From assembly GCA_003427395.1 (NCBI GenBank), contig BFEA01000164.1:1704810-1740552 (forward strand): DNA of 35,743 nucleotides, written 5' to 3'. The position numbers and the translations under genes were made by a program. The DNA comes from Chara braunii. Lineage: Eukaryota; Streptophyta; Charophyceae; Charales; Characeae. Shown here piece after piece: positions 20,481 through 29,892 of the stretch (positions are counted from its first letter, which is position 1; each line of letters opens with the position of its first letter). The notes under the pieces were generated by a model. It was given only the letters and a program-made list of their open reading frames with translations. It had not been told where the DNA came from and ran no database searches.

Positions 20481-21324
20481 CCTCCGCACTAGTTTCGTTT
20501 TCTTGTCCCGTCGACGGTCCCGCCGACGGTCTCGCCGGCGCGTGTCCCATTTTTTCGACTTTTATTATTTGGATCCACTTGGTCCCCGGCATGACGGTGT
20601 CCCATTTTTGTTTTTGGACCCCCTTGCCCTTGGTGGCCCCAACATCTCTCCCTTAGGTGTCACGTGTGTGCCAATTTTTCTAGGCCGTGAGATCTCATCT
20701 CACAGTTGCCGTTTACCGTTTTTACTTGCCCCATGCCGAAATTGCTTCTTCCTCGCCTTTCGGGTTTGCCCTGGCTCATTTTCCCTTAGCCTAGGCACCC
20801 TCATGCAGTCCGTTATTTCTCAGGCTGCGGTTATGGCCATTTCCCTAGTTCCACAACCCCACAATTTGCCCCATGCTAAAAGAAAATGAAGTGTTAAATT
20901 TCTAAGCGCATCCGTGCTTAATATTGGCTCCGGATTTATTTCCTCCCCCATGTAATCCGTTTTATTTCGGTTGCATGGGGCCTTGATTTTCGCTGATTTT
21001 TCTTTGCAAATTCAAAGAAAATTTAAGTCCATTGTAACTGGCATATTCCAAAATAAATCTGGTCACGGATGTACCTCCCCAAATGGCCGGTTTTGATCGT
21101 CAAGGCCTTTTTTTTTTTTTCTTTTTTTCTTTTTTTGGCTGAAATCAGAACCTTTCGATTCTGGCTCCTACCATTCTGGGGAGCGACTGTACGGTTCCTA
21201 TTCCCCCAGCAAGTCAAAAGATAGTACACAGATAACTCACCCACGCTCCTCCCCATTAATGTTGAAAGACCCGAGCGGGCGTCTTTTTTTTTCTTTTCTT
21301 TTTCCTCCTTTCTTGGAGAGTAGG
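20481..21324. other. Non-coding stretch between the two diverged copies
   Basis: No gene. It begins with a short GTCCCGTCGACGG / GTCCCGCCGACGG stretch (about 20,507-20,545) related to the 26-bp minisatellite of copy B. It holds further hairpins of the TCCGTTATxTCTCrG type at 20,805 and about 20,956, and a T run at about 21,108-21,136. Confidence 0.5.
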
Positions 21325-21899
21325 GACCTGCCAGTCCCTACTTGTGGCAGTCCCTACTGACGGCCAACTCACTCACTCCCTCTCACTCTTTTTGTTTTAT
21401 TCTCCCACATTTTCTTTTCTTTTCTCTCTTTTTTCTAGCATGTCAAGTGTCAAGTGGCCGTTAAGGCCCTTTTCCAGCCCCTTCCTCTTAGTTTTGGCCC
21501 TTCCTATGCCCCAGGTGCAGTCCGTTATATCTCGGACTGCAATAATGGCCTTCTCATGTCCAAGGGAGTTTCCCTTTATTTCTATTTTCCTCCCATAGTG
21601 ACCCCTCCCACTCCGATTTTCTCCCGGAGGCCTATTTTTCACATGGGGTCTATTTTGCCTCCATTTTCTTCAGGGAGGCTGATCCGAGATTTTTCGGATT
21701 GCTCCCAAGCCTCCCACTTCAAGTTTCTTTACTTTTTCTTTTCTTTCTTCCTTCCCGTTTGTTACCGCTAGTGCTTGCACTAGTGGTGCTAATATTCTTG
21801 GTCATCAAGATCTCGATCTTGACGGTGCACCTTGCCTTTATTATTTTCCCTCATGCGGTGCCGCCGTTTCTTATTGGGACTCACATGTCCCCGCCATTC
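21325..21899 (+). repeat. Diverged duplication, copy B
   Basis: Partner of 19,899-20,480. Contains the perfect dyad GCAGTCCG/CGGACTGC at 21,517-21,540 (loop TTATATCT) and TAGTGC/GCACTA near 21,768-21,782. Confidence 0.75.
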
Positions 21900-22052
21900 G
21901 TCCCGTCGATGGTCCCCGACACTTAGTCCCGCCAGTGTCTCCGACACAGTCCCGTCGGTGGTCCCCGACACTTAGTCCCGTCGATGGTCCCCGACACTTA
22001 GTCCCGTCGGTGGTCCCCGACACTTAGTTCCGTCAGTGGTCCCCGACACATT
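21900..22052 (+). repeat. 26-bp minisatellite, about six units
   Basis: The unit GTCCCGTCGATGG + TCCCCGACACTTA is repeated six times. One shortened unit of about 23 bp (second) and variants GTCGGTGG/GTCAGTGG are present. A possible two- to three-unit precursor sits at the equivalent position after copy A (about 20,507). Confidence 0.95.
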
Positions 22053-23180
22053 TTGCCCTAGATGCCATTATTTTTACTTAGTCCCATGTGGCCCCGGGTG
22101 CCTTTCCCCAAGGTGTCCCACGTCCCTTGGGCGCTTTGCCGCCCCATGATGACCCCTCTCCCCTGTCTTTCTAGCGCCTTGCGTATGCCGATGCCTTCTG
22201 TCGCGGGGCCTCCAACCCGAGGCTCTCGTAGGCGGCCCCCATGTTGGGCCCCTTATTCTCTAGCTCCCTACGACCTCCGCAGCCGTTCGTCTCTCGACTT
22301 CCTCACTCTCTTGTCGCTGCCGTGCCACGTTTGCTGGTTCATGGGTCCTTTGGCCTTAGTCTTGTTAAGTTCCAACGGCCCTCCCGACCTTCTGCTATGT
22401 TCTATGTGGCCCCGTTCTTGCACTTATTCTCTTGTCGTCGCTGGTTTTCTCCTCCTGTGGTCCTCACCCCCGGGCATCACTCCCTCCTGTGGCCTAATCC
22501 TTTGTCTTTTCTCTCTCCTGCCTCCTCACTCCAGATTTCTCCGTCGTGCACAATTCGTCTATGTTCAGTCTCTCGAGTGATGGGAAGTTATTCGGGACTC
22601 ACCAGTCCCAACAACGGCTGTAGGGGTAATTTCTTGTTGAAAGTTGTCTTTTCCTTTTGAGTACGGTAGAGGCAGTTTGGGACTGACTTGGTACACCTAT
22701 CTCGTTGGTCCTGGTCCACGACCTACTTGGGACCTTCGGGAGTCAGTGGGACCAGGCCCACGGGACAGGATCTTTCGGGCCCAAATCTGTTGCGGTCAAT
22801 GCATCTCTTTGCTGTGCTGAACTGGAGGGACAAGGGCATTCCTTTCAAGGGGATCTTGACTGATCTTACTGTATGTTATCACATACTGCCCCGCGTCTGG
22901 CTCGACGACCGTCTGCACCCCTCGAAATCTCCATTGCTGCAATTAGTTTTGTTCGACTGATTTATTGTGGTACATGTACCTTGTCAGGTTAGACAAGAGG
23001 GGATCTCCAGCTAATATGATCGGGCCCGTTCAATAAGTCAGTCCTCTCTTCCATTTAATTTTTTATTTTATTATTCTTTTCCTTATTCTGCTGCGTGTCA
23101 TTCTTTAAGTCCAAATGAATTGTCGCTCCAGGTAGGAGATCTACCTTCTACTCTTTGTGATTTACTGTTTGTTTCTTTTA
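22053..23180. other. Non-coding stretch
   Basis: A 172-codon frame (22,062-22,580) and an overlapping 139-codon frame are Leu/Pro/Ser-rich with no domain and compete with each other. They are judged chance products of pyrimidine-rich sequence. Confidence 0.5.
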
Positions 23181-23202
23181 TCTGAACTACCTATGTCCGG
23201 TA

Positions 23203-23448
23203 TTGAGACGCGTGCGGGGAAAGCAGAAAGAGAGACAAGGGAGAGGTGGTGTTCTTTTTGAAAGTGTGAGGAAGGGCAAGAGGAATGTTCGTCCAAACGT
23301 GAGGAGAGAGCGGACCCCTCTTGAGAGATCTACTAACACCCCTTCCTCCAGCATGGCAAACATCACATCTGCCCAATGGCTGGCCATGTTGGATGCAGCG
23401 AACGAGAACGAGAAACCGTTCTTTCAAAAACATATGCCTTTTCACTAG
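23203..23448 (+). CDS. Unrecognised short basic ORF, possible gag N-terminal fragment
   Basis: 81 codons. An Arg/Lys-rich first half is followed by a short helical, acidic end (MLDAANENEKPFF). The frame runs to within the first bases of the inverted satellite array, which supplies its last residues and stop. The composition resembles the start of a retroelement gag, but no motif proves this. It may be a chance frame. Confidence 0.2.
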   Translation: MRRVRGKQKERQGRGGVLFESVRKGKRNVRPNVRRERTPLERSTNTPSSSMANITSAQWLAMLDAANENEKPFFQKHMPFH

Positions 23449-24433
23449 TTCAAACTTCTCATTGTCAAGTTTCTGTACGTTGTGATGTTCCGGTTCACAC
23501 TTAGTTGATCTCTCCTCCATGTGCATGTGTTCTTCACTAGTTCAAGCTTCTCATTATCAAGTTCGTGTATGTTGTGATGTTCGGGCTCATACTTAGTTGA
23601 TCTTTCCTCCACGTGCATGTGTCCTTCACTAGTTCAAGCTTCACATTGTCAAGTTCATGTATGTTGTGGTGTTCCGGTTCGTACTTAGTTTATCTCTCCT
23701 CTATGTGCATATGCCTTTTCACAAGTTCAAACTTCTCATTGTCAAGTTCATGTATGTTGTGGTGTTTCGGTTCGTACTTAGTTGATCTCTCCTCTATGTG
23801 CATATGCCTTTTCACTAGGCCAAACTTCTCACTGTCAAGTTCACGTATGTTGTGATGTTCCAGTTCATACTTAGTTGATCTTTCCTCCATGTGCATGTGT
23901 CCTTCACTAGTTCAAGTTTCTCCTCGTCAAGTTCATGTATGTTGTGATGTTCCGGTTCATACTTAGTTGGGCTTTCCTCCATGTGCATGTGTCCTTCACT
24001 AGTTCAAGCTTCTCGTTGTAAAGTTCATGTATGTTGTGATGTCCGGTTCATACTTAGTTGATCTCTCCTCTATGTGCATGTGCCTCTTCGCTAGTTCAAT
24101 ATTACCATTGTCAAGTGCATGTGTGTTGTAGTGTTCCGGTTCACACTTAATTAATGTCTCCTCCATGAGTATGTGTTTTTCACTAGTTCAATCTTCATAT
24201 TGTTAGGTTCATGTGTGTTGTAGTGTTCCGGTTCGCACTTAGTTGATCTCTCCGCTATGTGTATGTGCCTTTCACTAGTTCAATCATCTTTATGTTAAGT
24301 TCATGTGTGTTGTAGTGTTCCGGTCATACTTAGTTGCTCCTTCCTACATGTGCATGTGCCTTTCAATCTCTCATTGTCAAATTCATGTGTATTGTAGTAT
24401 TCCGGTTCATGCTTAGTTGATCCTTCACTATGG
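23436..24433 (-). repeat. Satellite family 1 in inverted orientation, ~11 units
   Basis: Reverse-complement copies of the 15,558-16,700 array. The landmark TTAGTTGAT occurs at 23,501, 23,593, 23,685, 23,778, 23,871, 23,963, 24,054, 24,147, 24,239, 24,330 and 24,413. The period is 91-93 bp except for the last (83). Units towards 24,400 are more degenerate. The minus-strand frame at 23,690-23,896 gives the same 31-residue repeat as family 1. Confidence 0.95.
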
Positions 24434-24497
24434 GGATGGGTGACCGACATTTGGCTGTTATTACGGGGAGATGATTTGATTAGGAATATATGTATGT

Positions 24498-24498
<1 letters not shown>

Positions 24499-24563
<65 letters not shown>
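24499..24563 (+). repeat. (CT)n microsatellite
   Basis: About 30 CT repeats at the start of copy 2 of the (CT)n-associated element, complete here, unlike the gapped one at 14,577. Confidence 0.95.
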
Positions 24564-24567
<4 letters not shown>

Positions 24568-25345
24568 CCTCGCCCCCTCTCTCCCTTCCCCTCACTGGGC
24601 ATATTACTAACCCTTCTCCCCTCACATATTGACAGGGTGCGAACGGTAAATGAGATCAGGCCTCACTTGGTGGAGAAAGAGGGCAAGGGGAGGGTAGTCG
24701 ATCGCTTGTGCCACCAAGAAGGCAAAGGACAGGACGTTTGAAAAGAGTGGGAAAAAAGGCGGAATCCGGGAGAAAGTATAAGTTGAAGCGAGGTCAGTTT
24801 GACTCAATTATTTCCCCGACTGCATGACTATGAGAAGAGGATGGGTTGATTGAGCAAAGAAAGGGAACAAAGAGCAGCGAAAGAGCATGAAAAGATAGGC
24901 ATGTGGGAAGGGCTATGTGTTGACCCCCCCAGCGAGGGATTGTATGGATCTTTGCTTTCAGTGGGATTGTGCAGGTAAGTGAAGGCTGAGGATGCCTTGA
25001 GCGGGATAGGGCCGGGAGGAACCGGGCATCAAAAGGAAAGAGGAAGGGGCAAAAGGGCTATGGGACCCTTAGCATAAAGCCAACCCATGGAAATGATCTT
25101 TGTGTTTGAAACTTGGAGTGTAAATGAGAAAATGGAGTGCAATCTTGCCAAGAGAAATGTGAAGTTGTGTGTGTCTGCATGTAAGGGCCCCGAAAAGACT
25201 TAAGGGGCCTGCGTCAATAGGGTTGAAGGAGATGTATGAGATCCGATGGGTGAGTAGAGGCGAGGGGGGGGGACGGCATCGCCGCATCCCGATGACGCTG
25301 TAGGAACACAATGCTTAGGGAAATGGTGCGCGGCCTAAGGATGAA
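24564..25345 (+). repeat. (CT)n-associated dispersed element, copy 2
   Basis: Partner of 14,789-15,555 (anchors listed there). The shared sequence continues to AATGGTGCGCGGCCTAA at about 25,323-25,340, which corresponds to the last bases before satellite family 1 in copy 1. Thus in copy 1 the satellite begins exactly where the element's homology stops. Confidence 0.7.
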
Positions 25346-26939
25346 GCTTAGCCTGCGCACAAGAGAAGAGAGACTTTCAAGGAACCCTTTGACTTCCTGC
25401 GTATTGGAAAGAGCAATTGTCTGAAAACACAACCAAGAATCGAAAAAAATCAGCGCTGCGGAATGACCAAGCGAGACTACCACCCTGCGTGAGGGCTGAG
25501 CTACATCCCCAATGCCAAAGCTCTCTCGCGCGATGGCCCACCCCCATCCATCTCAAAGCACTAGGTGGGGGTGACCCTGGGACAAATGGCCCGCGCCCTG
25601 AGCAAGAGCGTGGGCGGGCCGAGCCAAATTGGACCCGCAGTGGGGTCGACTAAGACTTGAAAGTCTATCGGGGTTCGGCCCTACAAAAATGGTGGAGGTG
25701 ACGGGCAAGGGTTAAACTGACCCTTGCGATTCCGACGGGGGCACCCGACGCATCGACGTGTACACAACCCAAGATAAGGAAAATGGACTTGTGATTGCTC
25801 TTTCCCTTGTGATAATCAGATTTGAGAGTGGCTGGGCGCATGGCATGGCCAGGCCTGGAGGTATAACATGCATGCTATGCACTTGATTAGCCGTTTCTAG
25901 GTCGACCCTTCGTCTTTGTATGAAAGAAGGGCTCCGGTTACCTGACAGGTGGTTGGTGCTTCGGCTTCAGCCGAGGTCAAATAAAAATCCCGCGGCGGAG
26001 TGATCCGACCGAATGGATGTCCTTCTCTCCGCTTCTTTGTGCTCAGTGGGCTCATGCACTTTGTACTTTGAAATGCTTGAAGGAACCAACATGAATACAA
26101 CGGGTCATCAAGAAGGAACAATCCCACCATATGAAAGGACGAACAAGTTAAGAAAAAGGGAATGAAGGGAGTTGCTAGACTCCAAGGAAAACTAGCTCAC
26201 CTTTGAAGACTCTCACGAGAAGGAACCAACCACTGTGTATGAAAGTAGGGGGAGTGACACTCATTGTCCTGAGAGAAAATTGTGAGTTATAGGTAGGAAG
26301 CGCTGGGTGCACCGGGGGAAAGACACTTGTACTGTGTGTGTCCCGCTTGGGACTTGTGTTTGCATGATGGAAGTGAATGACCGGACGACTGACTATTGCT
26401 CCTAACGGTGTGCGCAGGGGTGATTCCCGATACCAACGAGGGTATGCAAGAGCGGCAAAACGGGATGGGGTATTTTGGGCAAATGGAGAGGGGTAACACC
26501 CTGTGCCGGAGCCTGGGTACCACGCTCGCGACGGTTGAGCTGCGCTTGAGGTATGGGATAAAACTCTACTGATAGTACCAGCGGAGAAACCATATTGGGA
26601 TAGGCCGGTGAGGAGATGACCGGCCCGCGTGTGAGATTGCATGAATTTTTTTAGTTCCCCCTCTGTAAAGATTGATTGAGCTTAGATTGTTGGACGGGCA
26701 TAATTCTAAGTCTATTCCCCGCTCCCCGTCTAAGTCTACACGAGTGAGAGATGATTGGAAGGGAGGAGGATAGGGGTCAGTCGGAATGGAACCAAACGAA
26801 AGAATGTGGGAGAATGGATGGTCGACTGGGGGTACTATATGAAGGTGGTACTTAGGAATGGGGAGGTAAACTAGGGAGACCTTGATGAGGGGTCTGAAAT
26901 AATTCTCATCTTGGACAAGGGTTGACCTAACCAAAAGGG
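25346..26939. other. Non-coding stretch upstream of the second gypsy element
   Basis: No supported gene or RNA. It may contain the 5' LTR and primer-binding site of the element that follows, but no LTR pair can be tested because the 3' end lies outside the window. Long minus-strand frames at 26,175-26,934 overlap each other and carry no domain. Confidence 0.45.
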
Positions 26940-26988
26940 ACCGTTTGGTACTCTCTTATGAAAACAGGGGTCGAGTGCTGGAAACGAG

Positions 26989-28378
26989 ATGGTGCGGTGG
27001 TTGTCTTCCCCGGTCTATACCAGCGGTTCGGCAATGCCAGTAGATGTAAGGGACGGGGTATCGGTCGTCTTCCCGGAAGATGGGACGTGGACGGATCTTG
27101 AGCGAGCATATCAAACCGTAATGCTGGAAGGGGAGGACGCGTTTCTTTGGATAGGGACGGTATGGGCTAATGTCAGCTTGACAAGGATGTCGCCGAAGTT
27201 AATGGATTTGGAGTTCCGAGGGGCAGTGGAAGCCCGGGGGTGGATCTACTTGTCACAAGACAGGGAGAATGCTATGCTCATAGATTTGGCACTCGGGAAT
27301 ACGCCGGACGAGTTATTTAGGAAATCAGAAGCGGAGGTCGTATGGGCTGCATGCCAGCAAAGGGAAATGGAAATGGAAAGGGTGGATGTGCCGGTGGAAC
27401 TTGCCAGTAGATGTAAGGGACGGGGTATCGGTCGTCTTCCCGGAAGATGGGACGTGGACGGATCTTGAGCCAGTATATCAAACCGTAATGCTGGAAGGGG
27501 AGGACGCGTTTCTTTGGATAGAGACGGTATGGGCTAATGTCAGCTTGACAAGGATGTCGCCGAAGTTAATGGATTTGGAGTTCCGAGGAACAGTGGAAGC
27601 CCGGGGGTGGGTCTACTTGTCATAAGACAGGGAGAATGCTATGGTCATAGATTTGGCACTCGGGAATACGCCGGATGAGTTATTTAGGAAGGCAGAAGCG
27701 CAGGTCGTATGGGTTGCATGCCAGCGGAGGGAAATGGAAATGGAAAGGGTGGATGTGCCGATGGAGCTTGGGGATAGGGGAAGCGTGAGGCGACCCGTCA
27801 GAACCATGCGATGTGTGTTGGCCCCCTTTCTGGCGGATGCGGTCTTCGGAACCCGGAGCGGGACGGTCGTCCTTTCCGAAGACGGGTGGCGCCTATTCTG
27901 CACTATGCTAGCAATGGGACAAGACCCGATGTGGCTTCTGGGGGATGCAGAGGCGTGAACCCGAAAAGAAGGCAGGAGGTTCGCCAACGAGGGATGGGAC
28001 GAAGTTATTAGCAGAGTTGTGATGGAGGGATGGAAGGAACTCAAGCCTCCCAGCCTATGAACGACGGCGTGGGTACCCGAGTTCGTAGCCGAGTGGTTTG
28101 GGGGTTTCGAGCACATCATAGACGTGGCCGACTCCATGAAAGAAGTACACATAGAGTGCGCCTGGCTGACTGAGGAATTCTATAGGATCTCATTAAAATA
28201 TGGGCCCTTCTACGGAGATAAAGTCGGGGAGCTCCTCAACGTCCTGAGGATAGGGAAGTATGATCGCCTAGAGGTAGACGCGGAGGCTTGGGACGCCATA
28301 GTTAGCCGAGAGGCGGCGGCCGCTCCATCCTACGTGGATGATGTCTTTAAATTGTTTGAGGTACTGTGGTTCGATTAA
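26989..28378 (+). pseudogene. Unrecognised ORF upstream of gag, module 1
   Basis: I do not recognise this family. The frame reads from 26,989 through a 367-bp segment that is tandemly duplicated (27,035-27,401 and 27,402-27,768). Because 367 is not a multiple of 3, the first copy is out of phase and the continuous reading uses copy 2. Conserved elements: a strand-turn VVFPEDG / VVLSEDGW, an acidic-aromatic helix (AFLWIGTVW), and a C-terminal helical region (EEFYRISLKYGPFYGDKVG, then SYVDDVFKLFE) at 28,160-28,365. In-frame stops: TAA 27,623, TGA 27,956, TGA 28,058 and TAA 28,376, with homologous sequence continuing across each. It matches module 2 (28,793-29,419) region by region. Its position implies an extra protein or a gag extension of the retroelement. 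A captured host gene is the alternative. Confidence 0.5.
27035..27768 (+). repeat. 367-bp tandem duplication
   Basis: 27,035-27,401 and 27,402-27,768 are direct adjacent copies with roughly 16 differences (about 95-96% identity by eye). One difference turns CAA (copy 1, 27,256-27,258) into the stop TAA (copy 2, 27,623). Confidence 0.95.
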
Positions 28379-28486
28379 AGGGACCAGGAAATCGAACGCC
28401 ACGGGAAAGTCGGAGTGTGGAGGACGCATGTAAAACTAGGATGTGACATAAAGGGGGGGGGGGCATGTACATTAGCTTAGCGGATC

Positions 28487-28717
28487 ATGCAAGGACAAGG
28501 GAAGGTGTCCGGCCATTATGGGCACGGAAGTGGGTCACGTGACAAGAAAGAAGAAAGGGGACATAAGTGGGAAGGGAAAACGGTAGGAAGATGGACAGTT
28601 GCTGAAGAACGGGCCGTAATCCTTTCTATGTGGACTATGCAGGAAATTATCGAAACAGCAATGGCGGCAAGACGTGTGCGGGCTGAACGCAAGCCCTGGT
28701 ACCCCGGACCGCCCTAG
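28487..28717 (+). pseudogene. Basic linker between the two modules
   Basis: 76 codons in the same frame as modules 1 and 2, bounded by TAG 28,478 and TAG 28,715. A Gly/Lys/His-rich beginning (SGHYGHGSGSRDKKEERGH) is followed by a short helix (VAEERAVILSMWTMQEIIE). No family is recognised. The shared frame suggests it was once part of one long ORF. Confidence 0.35.
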
Positions 28718-28792
28718 AATAACGACGGACGATGGGAAGTGTCCCTTCCGTCAAATTCCAACTTTCAGGGATTCGACGTGGAATGATGGGCT

Positions 28793-29419
28793 GTGACTCT
28801 AGGGAGAGACAGCGCCTTCATGTTGGTGGAATGTCGGTGGACGGGGATGAGACTCAACCGGGGGCTTGGGGATGACCTGTTTTCCAATTTAAAGGTAACC
28901 AGGGTCCTATACCTACCCGAGACTGGCTGGCACTTGCTGGGGATAGGAATAGCGCAAGGCCACGAGCTGGCTCCCGTCTTTCAGAGGGCGGCCTGAGTGT
29001 TGACGCGGATAGGACAATCAGTCAGGGGTAGAGGAAACGTGGACTTCCTTACCAGGGTGGAGATGGGAGGTTGGAGGGAATTCAGGGCACCAACCACGCC
29101 GCTGAGGTGTCGGGTCCCCCGATTTATGATAGATTTCGGGAGCCTCGCAAGGGCGCAGGAGCTGGCAGACTCGGCAATAGTCTGGGTAGACCACTTCCCC
29201 TTTCAGACCATCGAGATGTTTTATGACGTTGCCGTGGAACATGGGTCGTTCTGGGGAAACAGGGCCCATAAATTACTGGAAGTTATCCATATCCTGATAT
29301 TTAGGTTACCACGGCTAGCCTGGGCGGAATACGAACACATAATCCGGAGGGAAATCGAGATAGGGGAAAGTTATCTAGCGGGGGTGGCTCAACTATTCGA
29401 GGAGCCTACCGAACCGTAA
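28793..29419 (+). pseudogene. Unrecognised ORF upstream of gag, module 2 (paralogue of module 1)
   Basis: Same frame as module 1, with an in-frame TGA at 28,994 and TAA at 29,417. Segment pairs match module 1 in order: LYLPETGWHLL with VVLSEDGWRLF; TRVEMGGWREF with SRVVMEGWKEL; VPRFMIDFG with VPEFVAEWFG; ELADSAIVWV with DVADSMKEVHI; MFYDVAVEHGSFWGNRAHKL with EFYRISLKYGPFYGDKVGEL; and SYLAGVAQLFEE with SYVDDVFKLFEV. This is internal duplication of a ~200-residue domain. The function is unknown, and the composition (Trp and acidic helices) suggests a soluble helical protein. Confidence 0.5.
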
Positions 29420-29892
29420 GGGCCACGAGGACGAGAACGGGACTAGCACCCAGGGGCGGGCCAATAAGGCAAATCAAGTATAGTCCGCTACGTAGAAGGA
29501 CCTTCGGACCGGACGATTGAAAATCGCTAGAGAAGAAAGGGGGGAGGGTGGACTCCTAATGGTTGCCGTGACCTTGGAAGTCGGAAAGGGGAATACTGCT
29601 CGGAAAACTTTCCTTAGCAGGATGCCTAACCAGGAATGCTACGCGCCGACCCGACGGAACAGGGGCGCTCTAAACGAGCCTGTGAAAAAGGGAAGTAAGT
29701 CATGTCCCTTAGCTCGGTAGTGCGGCAGGGCCGGTCGCGGATCCTTCTTAGGGAAGCAATCGGGAAACGGAAATGGGGAGAAGGCTACTACCCGAATAAA
29801 GATAAGTCAATGAAGTCGGAACCTATGAAACCTAAATGCCTCGCGCTGCGTGTGTCCTGGGGGATCCTTTGGTTTTTGCAGAACTAGGCAAA
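29420..29892. other. Leader between module 2 and gag
   Basis: No supported protein. A short frame at 29,702-29,887 ends at a CTTTGGTTTTTGCAG sequence, 13 bases before the gag ATG, which resembles a weak 3' splice site. Confidence 0.35.

Noticed and set aside
22062-22660. 172- and 139-codon Leu/Pro-rich frames resembling membrane proteins
   Set aside because: They overlap in different frames, derive from C/T-rich repeat-like DNA, and show no conserved motif.
26175-27109. Long minus-strand frames (up to 155 codons)
   Set aside because: They overlap each other in different frames, have no recognisable domain, and the nearest real coding signal is on the plus strand.
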